Assembly (NCBI GenBank): GCA_009823505.1
Contig: VZQC01009601.1
Location: 4,090,864-4,154,863, forward strand
Origin: Rhizomys pruinosus
Lineage: Eukaryota; Chordata; Mammalia; Rodentia; Spalacidae
Length of the DNA stretch: 64,000 nucleotides
Reading direction: 5' to 3'
Part shown: piece after piece, positions 47,209 to 59,560 of the stretch
Numbering within the stretch: the stretch's first letter is position 1
Layout: each line of letters begins with the position of its first letter
The notes under the pieces: generated by a model
Database searches by the model: none
The model's input: the letters and a program-made list of their open reading frames with translations, nothing else
Told to the model about the DNA's origin: nothing
Translations under genes and position numbers: made by a program

Positions 47209-47738
47209 TTTTCCCAGGAACTCCAGCAACTGAACACAGAACTCGTAACCGCGGTGCAGGCCACTGCTCAATCCATTCAAACCTTACAAAGGCAGCTCTC
47301 CTCTTTAGCCGAAGTCACCCTTCAGAATAGCGGGCTTTGGATTTACTTACAGCTGAGAAAGGGGGAACCTGCCTTTTCCTAGGAGAAGAATGTTGCTATT
47401 TTGTCAATGAGTCTGGAAAGGTGGAACAAAATGTCCAGCATTTGCAGAAAGTAGTGCATGACCTGTCTCAGAGGACCCTTAATGGAGAGGGTCCCTCCAG
47501 TTGGGGTCCCTGGGCAGCAATCCTTCCCTGGCTAACACCTTTACTAGGCCCACTGATAGTGCTAATAATTCTGTGTACGGTGGCCCCATGCCTTTTACGA
47601 TATTTCCAAAACCAAATCCAACACCTCACTCATACAAGATTTAACCAGCTTCTTCTCTCAGTTGCAGACGGAAAGGCCGCCTACCAACAGCTGGCCACTG
47701 CTGACCCGGATTGGGCACTGGACACCCAAGGGGGTTAA
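47209..47738 (+). pseudogene. env: Class I ERV env, transmembrane subunit only
   Basis: 47209-47335 encodes a Leu/Gln-rich heptad region. 47337-47738 (another frame) has the immunosuppressive-type segment, a C-X6-CC motif (C12, C19, C20), a hydrophobic membrane segment at about residues 58-85 and a cytoplasmic tail. No surface subunit or fusion-peptide region is present upstream, so this is a remnant. Confidence 0.88.
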
Positions 47739-47863
47739 TGCTGAAAAATCACGCTCTGATCTTCCAGCCTATAATTCCTACCCTGCGCCATCCACGTTCA
47801 GCTCTGAAGCAGTTACAGAAGATGGATCTCCACCCTTGTTCCCATAAAAATAAAAGGCTGGAA

Positions 47864-48213
47864 TGTCAGGATGAGTTCCAGAGGCATTGAAATGCAGAGA
47901 CACCTAAGACTGGTGGTGCCCAGGATCCTGCCCTACCAGGCCAGCTTTTAGCTATGCTAAAAGGGGCCATCAAATCTTCCGCCTTTTTGGAAGCCAGACT
48001 CCAGACTCCTGCAGAGTGCGCTACCCACCCCCACTCCCACTGAATCCGGCTCCCACCTTCTCCCTTAAATTCCCAAGCCAGATGCCATTCTGGGCTTGGC
48101 TTGGTTCTACCTCTCCCCTGAGCCTAGCCCTGGCTACCCTGAATTAAACTTTGCTCAAAAGAGCTTAGACCTCGTGGCTTTTCATTCCGGGGGGAGCGCG
48201 CCATAACCTTACA
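47864..48213 (+). repeat. Class I ERV 3' LTR
   Basis: Same 350-bp length and ends as the 5' LTR. Preceded by a purine-rich aaaaataaaaggctggaa (polypurine tract-like). Confidence 0.95.
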
Positions 48214-48218
48214 GAGAG

Positions 48219-49104
48219 ATTACAGCCTTAGGATTTGCCTGAATTAGAAAGTATTTTTACAAAATGTTAATATTAACAGCAATAGTAATGCACATTAATT
48301 TTAACTCTTCCATCACTGTATATAAAACACTGTACAGAGATAGTATGTGAATGAACGATTTAATTTTCACAATGAAAAGAGTTAAGTAGTTTGTATATGG
48401 TCAATCTGGTAATAATTGACAGACTTGAGATTTGTTTTCAAATCTATTCGCTGGACTCTTTTATTCTGATATTGCTGCTGTTGTTAAGAGAAGTATAGCT
48501 TTAAGAGAAAGGACATTATGAATCTCTCAAGAGAAAAGTAACTGATGCAGTACTTTACCAAATTACCTATGTGGCAGGCAAGAAGTGAGCTCCTTATTCC
48601 CAGAGAACACAAACTAAAAAGCCCCAGCAGGTCAGCTTTCTGTAGAAGGAACGGAACATATGCATTTTCAATGGTAGAATATTCTGATTTCCGAGAACCC
48701 TCAGAGAAGACAAAAAAAGGCCAGAATATGTGGGTCAGTCCTGGGAAGTTATTTGAAGTTTACTTAATGTTTTAAAAAGAAAAAATATTCACTGAGAAGC
48801 AATGGAGAAACAAGTCACATCCTGTACCAGCAAGCCTTGTATCCAACTTCCTCCTCCACATGATCAAACTTCCTTCAGTGTTAAAGTTTCTTCCATGCAA
48901 CAAGACTTTGCATATACCATCACCCTTGCCAGAAATACATAATTTTTCTCATCCCCAGCTTACTCTCAGGGAAAAATCTACATCATGTCTGTGATTCACC
49001 AAAACCTCTACATAAATGCCATATCTGCTAAGAATCCTCACTGGCTTTTTATTGAATTTTTACAAATTTTATATAATATATTTTGATGTTTTTAGACTCC
49101 CTCC
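48219..49104. other. Unassigned sequence
   Basis: No recognised repeat or coding signal. Confidence 0.4.
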
Positions 49105-49357
49105 TATGGGAAAAATTCAGCTGTTAGGCTAGCATTCTAACCAAGGGGACCTCCCTGGCCTCGCCCACGGGGTGAGATGTGGTGACACAAAGATCTAGGA
49201 TTTGCCCCTGGGAGATGGGTCACACTGGCTATAAAACATAGCCATTTGGAGGAGTAAAGCTCTCTCTGTGTATTTGGATACCTTACTATGTGTGCTTGTA
49301 CTTTCCTGTCTGTGTTTTCTACATGGCTCACCCTGGGAATAAGTGGGATGACCCACA
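49105..49357 (+). mobile_element. ERVK-like 5' LTR, diverged
   Basis: Forward copy of the LTR family at 16756 and 33458: 'gctagcattctaacc', 'ggctataaaac', 'ggagtaaagctctctctgtg' and end 'acccaca'. TGGTGCCCAGG follows 2 bp later in the primer-site position but fits the Lys primer poorly. Confidence 0.75.
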
Positions 49358-50865
49358 AATGGTGCCCAGGCATGTGGCTGGGGGAAATCCTGACAAGTTC
49401 AGTATGCAAACCTCCAAATCTTGCCTTTCTGCTCTCAACCTTTTCCTTTCACTCCTAATATCTGTCTTTTGACATGGAGTTGCCTCCCCTGCTTGGTTAA
49501 ATGGATAGGAGGCCAATATGGGAACAAGTGGTGGCTTTGCACACATAGAGACCATAGAAAACTGGCCTGGCTGTTTTGGCTCAGGAATGAGTATTCCATC
49601 CCCCCAGGCATGTGCATCCTAAATTATTTATTCCTGCAGGCTATGAAAGCCAGCAATTTCCAGGCTGAGTTTAATATCAAGGCTTAATACCCATCATCAT
49701 TTTCCACAAATTTACAGGCCTAAAATAAAACTTTGGGGTTTTAATTTCCAAAAAATGTGTCTTATGCTCCAACTGTACAAGAAACCAGTTTTTTTCTGGT
49801 TCATCTCCAGAAAAAAAAAACTCCTTCATATGTAAATTTCTTCCAGGTTTGCTCAATTGCTCAGCTGAAAGGCTGGATCCCACTCCTCTCTGATGCAAAT
49901 TAAGGCCTTTCATAGTAAGCATCCTAGGAGAACTACAGCAGTTTTTTGTTTTTTGTTTTTTAAAGGGAACAAGATTTTCACTTTAAACTTAAAAAGTTAA
50001 AAAAGTCATATTAATCTGCCTTAATATTCCCTTTAAAAGCCTTTCCTTTTGTGGGTTTCTTAGGTAACTGTCTTTAATCTCCATGACTTTTTCGAGGTAA
50101 TTTTAAGCCAAGGCCACTTAATAGCTTTCTCTTAAATTTTGTATACAAAACCTGCTTTTAGATAAAAGTGTATTGCTCTCTTGGCTTTTTGTGGATTTTC
50201 TGGGTAACTACTTCTAAATCTCTAACATTTCCTACCCAAACCTCATCATCTTCCATTCATTCAGATAATGGCTACTTGTGGATTCACAATTGGGGTTCAG
50301 CTAGCTTTATCAATTAAGTGATTCAGATCCATCTCAGCATGCTTAAAGATATAATATTTTTACTTAACTCCCCAGTACCCTACATATCTTTTGCATAAAA
50401 ATATGTGCAAAATTTAAATTAGTTGGTTGATTTAATTTTCATCTTGGTCTTTTAAATGTGTTTCACCTTAAAGACTCTTCCCACAGAATTCCTGATTACA
50501 TGTGGCTTGAGCTCTGGTACCACCTGCCTGCCTGCTGTGTGCATACCAGCCGTGAAACTGAGAACATGGTTTCTTAATAATTCATCCTAAATCATGCCTA
50601 AATTTAATTTAAACTGTCTTTCAGAATTTCATTTAAAATAACAGTCTTTTAATTTCAGCATTTTGGAGACAAAAACAGATTTCTATGGGAGTTTATAAGC
50701 CCTGGGTTTTTTACAAAAGGTACTTGCTTTGATAAATTGTTTTTTAATAACTATTCTTAAAAAGCCTCATTAACAGTATAAATTAATATTTTAGTTTAAT
50801 TTAACTGAAAAATTTTTTTAAACTTTTATGTTTCTTTAAGCCCACCTTAAAACTGTGTCTATGTG

Positions 50866-51113
50866 GGGCTGGAGAGATGGCCTAGCGGTTGAGAGCGCTG
50901 ACCGCTCTTACAGAGGACCCGGGTTCAATCCCCAGCACCCACATGGCCGCTGAGAACCGTCTGAAACTCCAACTCCAGGAGAACTCCAGTTCCAGGGGAA
51001 TCCGACACCCTCTTCTGACCTCCGCGGCATTGCACGACACGGGTGCACAAACCTACATGCAGACAGTACATTCATACACATACAAAAATAAATAAAATTA
51101 AAAAAAAAAAAAA
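50866..51113 (+). mobile_element. B2-type SINE
   Basis: Head 'ggggctggagagatggccta', doubled internal unit and long A tail. Perfect 17-bp target repeat at 50849-50865 and 51114-51130. Confidence 0.97.
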
Positions 51114-51239
51114 AAAACTGTGTCTATGTGTGAGTGAATGCATGTTCCTAATTTTAATTCCTTATAATCCCACAGGCCTAATTAGGAATCAACTGTAAAC
51201 AAAGATAAATAGATTCAACTCATAAAGATTGTTTTATAC

Positions 51240-51600
51240 CTTTTGGTGTTAACAATTTTTAATTGGGTTTATATAAATTTTAGTATGTGTTAAATTCAGT
51301 TTAATGATAGATTATTTTTTATTATTATTGGTAATTGTTATTGATAGCTATAATTATTGTTATTGTTTTTATTATTGATTATAATTGTTGATAATAATTA
51401 ATAATAATTCAGTCTAATGATAAATTGTTGATTGTTATTATTGGTTATTATTATTAATGATTATGTTGATGATGAATATAATTATAATTGTGACTAAAAT
51501 AGTTATTAATGATTATTAACAATAATTATTAATAGTTATTATAATTATTGTTATAATTATAATTGTTATTATTGTTATTGATAATTATTATTATTATTCA
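51240..51600. repeat. AT-rich (ATT/TTA)-type low-complexity tract
   Basis: About 360 bp of degenerate ATT, TTAT and AATT units, nearly free of G+C. Confidence 0.9.
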
Positions 51601-52889
51601 AACAGTCCTTAATAGTAAGACAAGATAAATCGGTCCAAGACTACAAACGACTGTGACCTATCTACTTTTGGGCACCCTTCCTAACCTTTGGCTCTGTAAA
51701 TAGGACAGGGACAGTTAGACATAACATATGGGCAGCCTAGGGATAGTTAACCAGTAGGGACAGGTTAGGGAAAAGAACAGGAATAGACATCAGGGATAGT
51801 TCATTAGAGCCAAGAGGTTGGGAATGGGCTTAAGGGATGGCATATGGACTGGAGCTGGGAGCTGTTTCATGTGCTGCTAGGACATTTATTCTAATTATAT
51901 AAAAAATAACCCTATGACAAATTATAAAAATAATTTTGTGTGTTTCTCATTGAATATTAAACAATAATGTGACTTCTCTTACAGGTCAACTTAACAATCT
52001 TTTCTTTATTACATAGGTGTGCCCCCCCCAAACAAAGGCTATTTGCCTACAAGTTGGGACACAGACAAGTGGGCATTAAGACCCTGCTGTTGAAGATCTG
52101 GTGTAAGAACAGAAAGGACATAGAGACCACACTTGCAAATATACAGTAGGTCTCCAAAATGCCAGAGAACATTACCAAAGGCCACTGGAAAGAAAAAAAT
52201 ATTGGTCTCACTGAGTCAACTAATACTCATTACTACTCCACACCTGCCTGTAAGATCCTGTGCAGCTAGTGGCAGCCATAATTACCCCAAATCTAAATGT
52301 CTTTTAGCCTGCTCCATTGGGAAAATAACATATGGCTGGTAATAAATCTCTAGTAATTAAAAAACAGTATAAGAAAACCATGGTACCTAGATTCATATGC
52401 CATCTAAATATTTGTATCTGTGCCCACAGAATAACTTGTCATGATAATCAATGCCATTTAAATGACTTTACTATCTCAATGTTTGTTTGTTAGTGCCACT
52501 AAAAAAGAAATTCCAAAAAAAAAAAAAACATGGAAGGAAACACCCTGGACAGACCAGAGTTCAAAGTGCCACCTCAAAGAAAAATAGACTGTTTTGCTTC
52601 TCACCCACTTCTGCCCCTTGTCCTTGGAGGCTCAGGGATCAGATACTGAAGAGGCGGCATGGTAGAATGTAAAGGCTGAGGAGATAGGGGTAATTCCTGA
52701 GATTTCAAAATATATGGACTGGACTCTTATTTGATCAACACACTTGTGCACACAAGCTTCTCCAATTGGACTATGGGGACCTTGGGTTTTTGGACACTTT
52801 TTAAGTAATTTATCAGCCACCTTTACTTCTTCATTTGTGAAGTCTCTGATTCTTAAGTTCATTTTAAATGTTAGACAATGCCCACTGTT

Positions 52890-53458
52890 ACTTCAATGAT
52901 GAGAGCTGAGAGATGCATTAGGATTCTCTGCACCACCACCCCTGTTCCACTATGTTCCATGAGACTTACATGTAGACATTCCATTGTAAATGAGTCACTT
53001 AGGGTTGGGCATTTCACAGACAATCTCTGTGTGCGACCAGTTGTGGAATAGAGGTTTTGTACAGGCTCTTGAGACCTTGCTCATATGAACTTAGAGCAAT
53101 CGTGACAGCATTCACAAGACCCATGCAAACTCAAGCAAACAAAAAACTGGCATAGAACTGTGGAAATGGGTAGTAGACCCCAGTCTTAGCTGAAGAACTA
53201 CTGGGAAGTTCATTACTACTGGGTGAGAAAGAGCCAATCTTCATTAAGGGAATGACTCTAGATAAGCCTAATAGACTCCAGTATATGAACTTACCCTGAG
53301 GGAAGTCAGGAACACTAACTTGACTCCATAGACCTTAATGTGAATGACAGAATGCATGAAATCCAGTTTGGGGGGATTTGGGAGGGTGCCAACGAGGAAG
53401 AGGATATAAATAGAACTAAAATGTTGTATATGAAATACAGAAAAATTAAATAACAAAT
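52890..53458 (+). mobile_element. L1 LINE 3' UTR, older subfamily
   Basis: 52900-53040 shares 'agggttgggcatttcacaga' with 56800-56830. 53040-53458 matches 13420-13820, including 'aagacccatgcaaactcaag' and the G-rich end. Confidence 0.7.
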
Positions 53459-53602
53459 ATATTTTTAATCCCAGCACTCTGGAGGCAGAGGCAGGTGGAC
53501 CTTTGTGAGTTCAAGGCCAGACTGGTCTACATAGTGAGTTCCAGGACAGCTAGGGCTACAGAGAGTTCCTGTCTCAAATAGACCAAAAAAAAAAAAAAAA
53601 GA
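53459..53602 (+). mobile_element. B1 SINE, 5'-truncated
   Basis: Starts at 'ttaatcccagcactctggag', retains the rest of the B1 body and has a 16-A tail. Confidence 0.92.
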
Positions 53603-53607
53603 TATAC

Positions 53608-53838
53608 ACTGGCTGGTGAGATGGCTCAGAAATTATGAGCACTGGCTGTTCTTGCAGAGGACCTGGGTTTAGGTCCCAGCATCTATGCAGCCATGGCACT
53701 TAACAACCATCTATAACTCCAGTTCCAGGGGATCCAACACCCTCTTCTGACCTCCCTGGGAATTAGACATCATTAGTGCCCTTACACGCATGCAGGCAAT
53801 ATAATCATACACATAAAATAAAAATAATAAAATGAAAT
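53608..53838 (+). mobile_element. B2-type SINE
   Basis: Head 'ggctggtgagatggctcaga' and a single 'actccagttccagggg' unit (older type), with an A-rich tail. Confidence 0.92.
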
Positions 53839-53851
53839 GTAACAAAGCTAT

Positions 53852-54085
53852 ACATCTTGGAGCCAAAAAGATGACTCAGCATTCAAGAGCATTGACTGCT
53901 CTTGAAGAGAGCAGGGAACCCAGATTTATTCCCAGCACAAACATGGTAGCTAACAACCATCTATAACTCCAGCCAGTATAATCTGACACTCTCTTCTAAC
54001 CTCCCCAGGAATTGATGGACATAGGTCCACTTACATACACTCAGGCAGTACACTTATAAACATAAAAATAATAAAGCATTTTAAA
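53852..54085 (+). mobile_element. B2-type SINE, diverged
   Basis: Head 'ggagccaaaaagatgactca', 'gattgactgctcttgaagag'-like A-box region, 'cagcacaaacatggtagct' and A-rich tail. Confidence 0.85.
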
Positions 54086-54835
54086 AATTATATTTAAAAA
54101 CTGAGACACTTTTTTTCATTGGGGATCACATGATATGCGACAAAACAGATTTTCTACTTTTAATAAATGGAAAACCACTAGATATAGTAAAACAGCCTGT
54201 AACCTTTCCCCTTCTTTCCAGAGGGGAGCAGGTAGAGTAAGATTTCAAGGTGTTCCTCAGCTACATAGAGTGTTACAGGCCAGTTTGGGCTGTATGTGAG
54301 ATCCTTTCAGAAAAATAAATATTAAATAAATAGATAATAAAAAATAAAGGCATCATATATATACTAAGATAACCATGGAAGGTCACATGATCCTTTAAAA
54401 AAATACTGGCAATTTCTTGTGTTTCTGCTGATGCCGAATGATGTGAGTAAAATGCAACAACATAATGGGACAGAATATCGCAATAATGTTCCTCCTCTAG
54501 GTGCAGTCTTAAGGAAAACCTGGCACTCATTGGGACTAGAACTGTGAAAAACACATTGTGAAGCTCTGCAGTGAAACTATTTTAAGAGGGGAAACAGCAA
54601 GAATAAAGGCCCAGAAACAGTGGTAAATGTTATAATCAATGCAGACAAAGATGAAACTGACAGAAACCAGAGATGGAGAATGGACCTGGGCCATTTAGAA
54701 GGAAAGGTGAACCAGACAGAAGTCGGAGTGAGTAGGGATTTTATTCTAAGAGTAATAGGAAAGTCTACGGAGGGTTTTATGTTTGTAAATTTTACTGATC
54801 ATTTGTATGTGTGTGTGTGTGTGTGTGTGTGTAGT
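54086..54835. other. Unassigned, with a B1-like scrap and a (TG)n tract
   Basis: 54250-54310 looks like an old B1 fragment (ctacatagagtgttacaggc). A (TG)12 tract is at about 54807-54832. Confidence 0.5.
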
Positions 54836-55830
54836 TTTTTTTCTCTCACTTTATTGAGGTTTTGTGGATTTCATACAACATTTATTAATAAAATTTTAGA
54901 CCCCTTCTCCCATCCCTGCCCCACCCCCTTGCTGGAAATCCTGAATTCTGCTATACATATTAAGTTAAGTTCTGTCTTACATCTTTTTCTCAGTCTTCTT
55001 TAACTTTTTCAATGCAGAAGTTTACTGTTTTGGTCTGATCTTTGAACAAGTCTTTTGTTGTTGTTCTGTTTAATTTTGTATTACATCAAAATATAAATCT
55101 ATACACTTCTCACATATACCAATATTACACAAAGTCTGAAAATAAACTATAGGTTAATTCCAAAACACATTTAGGGATTCACAGTTTAACAGTAAATTTT
55201 CATGAAGGTGATAAGACATTTAAATTTACATTCCTAAATTACATAGCACATTGATGTATGTCTTGATAAAAAAAAAGAGCTTTATTCTTTCTCATAAATC
55301 TTAGGAATGAAGAAAATAGAGACATAAACTTTTACCTATATCTATAGTAATATCAGTCAATGTGGCATTATTTTTACAAACAAATTAGCCATTTTGACTT
55401 ACATATAAGGATTTGGTGCTAGGATCCACAGCTGAGGGATAACTTACATTGTTGTTTTTTTGAGACAGTGTTCCATCCATTTACCTGCAAATTTCTTGAT
55501 GTCTTCTTTTTGTACTGCTGCATAGAACTCCATTTTGTAAATGTACCACATTTTCATTATCTACTCATCAGTTGAGGGACACTTGGGTTGCTTCCAGCTC
55601 TTTGCCATTGTGAAAAGAGCAACAATAAACATGGCTGTGCACATGCCTCTGCTAGAGGATAAATCCTTTGTGTATATACCCAGGAGTTGTATAACTGGAT
55701 CAAATGATAGGTTCATTTTTAGTCTTTTAAGAGTTCTCCACACTGCTGTCAATAGGGGTTGCATGAGTTTTTAATCCCACTAGCAGGGAATGAGTGTTCC
55801 TCTTTCTCAACAACCTCTCCACAAGTACCT
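54836..55830 (-). mobile_element. L1 LINE 3' UTR and ORF2 end
   Basis: T-run, inverted 3' end (gaggttttgtggatttcata), 3' UTR, then minus-strand ORF2 end at 55470-55830 (55561-55764 reads VWRTLKRLKMNLSFDPVI). The coding part is short and broken. Confidence 0.88.
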
Positions 55831-56094
55831 ATTAGCCACTGAGAATATTGTATCTAGGGCAAATGTCAGAAAAGAGTGATAGATTAGGCAGTAATTTCAC
55901 TAGCCAACTCAATAAATAGTACTTCCAGTTAAGAAGATAATTGATAATTGTATTTGAAGGAAAATGCAGGGGTTTGGTATGTGTTTTGGAAGTTAAATCT
56001 CAGTTGAATGTTATGGTAGATGTAAAGGTATAAAAGTGTGAGCTGACACATTCAGAACTCCTTGAAATGATTTAAGTACAGTTAGTGTCATTTT

Positions 56095-58255
56095 ATTTAT
56101 GTTTAATATATGTACTTATTGAATCTTTGTGCATTTAATATATAGCATCTTAATCATCTTTATACCCCTCTTATAGCCATGCTCCTTTCATTTTTGTCAT
56201 ACGCATTAAGGCTTATCAACTCAAGTTAATGTACCCAGATGTCCCTCATTGCAAGTTCATTCACAGGAGCCTAGTCAGCATATCTGGAGTCACTCCCTTA
56301 AAGAAGATCAACTCTCCCTCACACAATAGTGATCAGCTGACAATAATTCTTTGGTTAAGTTCGGAGCCTGCTTTCCGTTTCCCCAGATCTCTGCCTGATT
56401 TTGTTTGGAAGACTTTTCATGGGCCTTGTGCACGCCGATACCATTCAGTATCAATATGTTCATATGAACGAGGTCTGAGGGGCCTGGAAAATTCTGGTGT
56501 TTTATGGCCATGCACCTCCTCCTCTAGCTCTTACATTTCTGCTCCTCTTCCACAAAGGTTCCTGAGCCCTGGGTGGGTAAAATTTAGTATGAGAGTCCTC
56601 CCCAGGCACCCACAATGTACAGACTATTATTCTCTACCCCTCAGCCATTTGTGGCCTTTTTTGTTCATTGCCTTATATTGCATGAATCATCTTAATTTAT
56701 GAATGTTGAAAGATGGATTAGTATTCTCTCTACCCCCTGTTCCTCTATTTTCGATGAGTCTTAAGTGTACATGTTCCATTGCTGATCTGTCCCTTAGGGT
56801 TAGGCATCTCACAGACACATATTCACTCTATGTGGTCACTTATAGAATTCTGTAATAGTCTTCAACTACTCCCAAAGAAACTTCTTTGATGAGTGAAGAC
56901 TGGCATACTTGTCTGTAAATGAAAGGATCCATTTTTAACATGTAGTAAAAAATTACATTTGTCTAGGGATTTGACAGACTTGGGCTTTTCTCTAGGATCT
57001 ACGACCTCTCAAGCCATATGTCCTTGGCTATGTTTAACGTGCCAGACATGGCATTCCCTTCCATTGAGTGTGCTTTAAGTCCAATTATGTAGCTGTTGAT
57101 TACTACCAAGATGAAAATGTCACTACTGTACCAATATGGTTTATTGTCCTGAAGATTGTTGTGGTTATTTGGCTTTAAAGCTAAGATTTGACCATTGTTT
57201 GATTTCTTCCCTTAGCTCCTTGGCATAGTGTAGTGAGAGCTAGTCTTCAGAGAAGTGGCTTTCAGGTCATATCCAGCTCCATTGCTCCAAGACCTGTGCC
57301 CAAACTAGGGCCTGTCTTCAAGAATAGGGTCTTGCTTTCAAATTTTGTGATGCAATAAAAAGGAGGTTTCTCGTGTCTGGTGCTGTTTCTTATTATTTGG
57401 CTTTCAGCTATTCAGATGTACTCATGTGCAAATAATGTATATGTAAATTTTCAGTAGGGTTTTTAACTAATACATTTTCATTTTAGTTTTATACCAGCTA
57501 AGCATTATTTCTCCCCCCCATCTAGCCCTCTTTCCTTCCTCCCCAGTTAAAGTACATTCATTTCCTCCATTTCAACCTTGATATAACCTGTGTCCTATGA
57601 ATCCCCCCTCTCTTGGGTTTCTTTCTCTTTACCCCATGGTTTCTTATGACCTTTTCTCTTCCCTTCCCTGTTGAATTCCCCATTTTACCCTTGAGAACAC
57701 CCATCTCTTACTATTTATTTCTCTCGGGCTCCATCTTTCCCTTTACCTCCCTGCTTCCTTTCCATTTTCCTGGATCCAGCAGTTACATCAGGATATATAC
57801 TCACATACAAGTATTTGGTGCTAAGATCCACAAATGAGGGAGAACATATGCCATTTGTTTTTCTGAGTCTATGTTACTTCACTTAGTATAATAGTTTCTA
57901 GTTCAGGGGTTGCAGAGATGGCCTAGCAGTTAAGAGCACCGACTGCTCTTGCAGAGGACCCAGGTTCGATCACCAGCATGCACATGGTGGCTGAGAACCG
58001 TCTTTAACTCCAGTTCCAGGGGAATCTGACACCCTCTTCTGACCTCCACAGCACTGCACGACAGGGATGCACAAACCTACATGCAGACAGTACATTCACA
58101 CACATAAAAATAAATAAATAAATAAATAAATAGTTAAACAAAAAATAATTTCTAGTTCATCCATTTACCTGCAAATTTCATGATTTCACCTTTTTTACTG
58201 CTTAGTAGAACTCCATTTTGTGAATGTACCACATTTTCATTATACATTCAGTAGC
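56095..58255 (-). mobile_element. L1 LINE 3' UTR and ORF2 end, older subfamily
   Basis: A long inverted 3' UTR: 56500-56900 holds 'cttccacaaaggttcctgag' and 'agggttaggcatctcacaga'. The ORF2/3' UTR boundary is at about 57820-57900 and the ORF2 end at 58150-58250. A 157-codon forward frame at 56229-56702 is antisense to this UTR and not a gene. A SINE interrupts it. Confidence 0.65.
57906..58148 (+). mobile_element. B2-type SINE
   Basis: Head 'ggggttgcagagatggccta', single 'actccagttccagggg' unit and (AAAT)n tail. Target repeat tttctagttca at 57895-57905 and 58149-58159. Confidence 0.95.
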
Positions 58256-58484
58256 GTTTTTTTCTTTAAAGAGACAGTTTGGAAAGATGTGAGAAGTTAA
58301 AAGGTGCATGGAAAGTAATGTTTCTACATTGTCTCCATTGCAATTGCAATGCATATTTCATAGTAACAATATCAAATCACCGGTCCTGAGTTAAAAACAG
58401 CTAAGGCGTGAGATGGAAATTTTTGGAGGAAATAAATTGATTACATTACAATCAGGAGGGCTGAACAATAACAACTCTAAGAAT

Positions 58485-59560
58485 TACCCCTACCTCTCGC
58501 TCTGTACAAAAGTCAACTCCAGATGGATTAAAGACCTCAACGTGAAACTCTTAACTCTGAAGGTTATAGAAGAAAAAGTTGACAGTAGACTACAAGACAT
58601 AGGCATAGGAAAAGACTTCCTAATTCAGACAGCAGCTACACAAGAATTAAGATCGACAATTGACAAATGGAACCTCATTAAACTCAAAAGCTTCTGTACA
58701 TCAAAAGAAATAATCAAGGAAGTGAAGAGAAAACCAACAGAGTGGGAGGAAACCTTCACCACAGAAACATCTGACAAAGCATTGAATTCCAGAATATATA
58801 AACTACTCAAAAAACAAAGAAGAAAGAAAACGAATGACCCACTCAATAGATGGAGCAAAGAGCTGAACAGAGACTTCACAAGTGAGGAATTAGAGATGGC
58901 TGAGAAACATCTTAAGAAATGTTCAACGTCATCGCTAATAAGAAAATACAAATTAAAGCCACTTTAAGATATCATCTTACTCCAATAAGACTGGCTAGGA
59001 TCAAGAAAACAAATGATACCAAATGCTGGAGTGGTTGTGGGGAGAGGGGAACTCTCATCCTCTGCTGGTGGGAATGTAAACTCGTACAGCCACTATGGAA
59101 AGCAGTGTGGAGAACCCTTGGAAGACTTGGAATGAACTTGCTACCTGAACCAGCCATACCACTCCTGGGTATGTACCCACAAGTCTCATCTTACTGCAGA
59201 GATGCATGCACAGCCATGTTTATTGCAGCTCTGTTCACAATAGCAAGGAGCTGGAACCAACCCAAATGCCCCTCAACTGGATAGAGAAAATGTGGTACAT
59301 CTACACAATGGAGTTCTATGCAGTGGAAAGAAAAATGACATCATGAGCTTTGCAGGTAAATGGCTGGAGCTAGAAGATATCATGCTGAGTGAAATAACAC
59401 AGTCCCAGAAAAACAAAGTATGAATGGTATCCCTCATCTATGGATGCTAACATCAACTACCTAAGTGTATGGCAAACTGAGCAACATCAATGTGATCTGA
59501 AATCAACTGTGCTCTTATATTGTGAATCCCCCCTAAAAAAGAAAAAAGAAAAAAAGAATT
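58485..59560 (+). mobile_element. L1 LINE ORF2 C-terminal region and 3' UTR start
   Basis: 58413-58967 is open for 184 codons, of which about 160 are ORF2 ([30 protein letters not shown]). 58919-59284 continues ORF2 in another frame (LTPIRLARIKKTND, CGERGTLILCWWECKL). One frameshift near 58920-58970 separates them. It ends with 'ggtatccctcatctatggat' and an A-rich tail. It is among the better preserved L1 coding pieces here but still dead. Confidence 0.93.

Larger units (their letters stand above)
41867..48213 (+). mobile_element. Class I (gammaretrovirus-like) provirus with inverted interior
   Basis: Two 350-bp LTRs in direct orientation (41867-42216 and 47864-48213) are flanked by a 5-bp GAGAG (41862-41866 and 48214-48218). 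They differ at about 12 of 350 bases (hand count). Inside, 5' gag runs forward, 44324-47208 runs backward with part of gag and pol, and only env-TM follows forward. SU, integrase and most of RNase H are missing. All genes are broken. Confidence 0.93.
49358..52800 (+). mobile_element. ERVK-like internal region, decayed
   Basis: It follows the LTR at 49105. The right part (about 52010-52800) clearly matches the family segment at 31620-32420, 41290-41840 and 61650-62600. The middle is not comparable by eye, has no open frames, and includes an AT-rich tract and a SINE. No 3' LTR is seen; it stops near 52800, where L1 3' UTR sequence begins. Confidence 0.6.

Noticed and set aside
51240..51600. Possible CRISPR-like or structured array
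   Set aside because: Units are irregular AT words without constant repeats and spacers; low-complexity DNA.
56229..56702. 157-codon forward frame
   Set aside because: Antisense to an L1 3' UTR; composition and context give no gene evidence.
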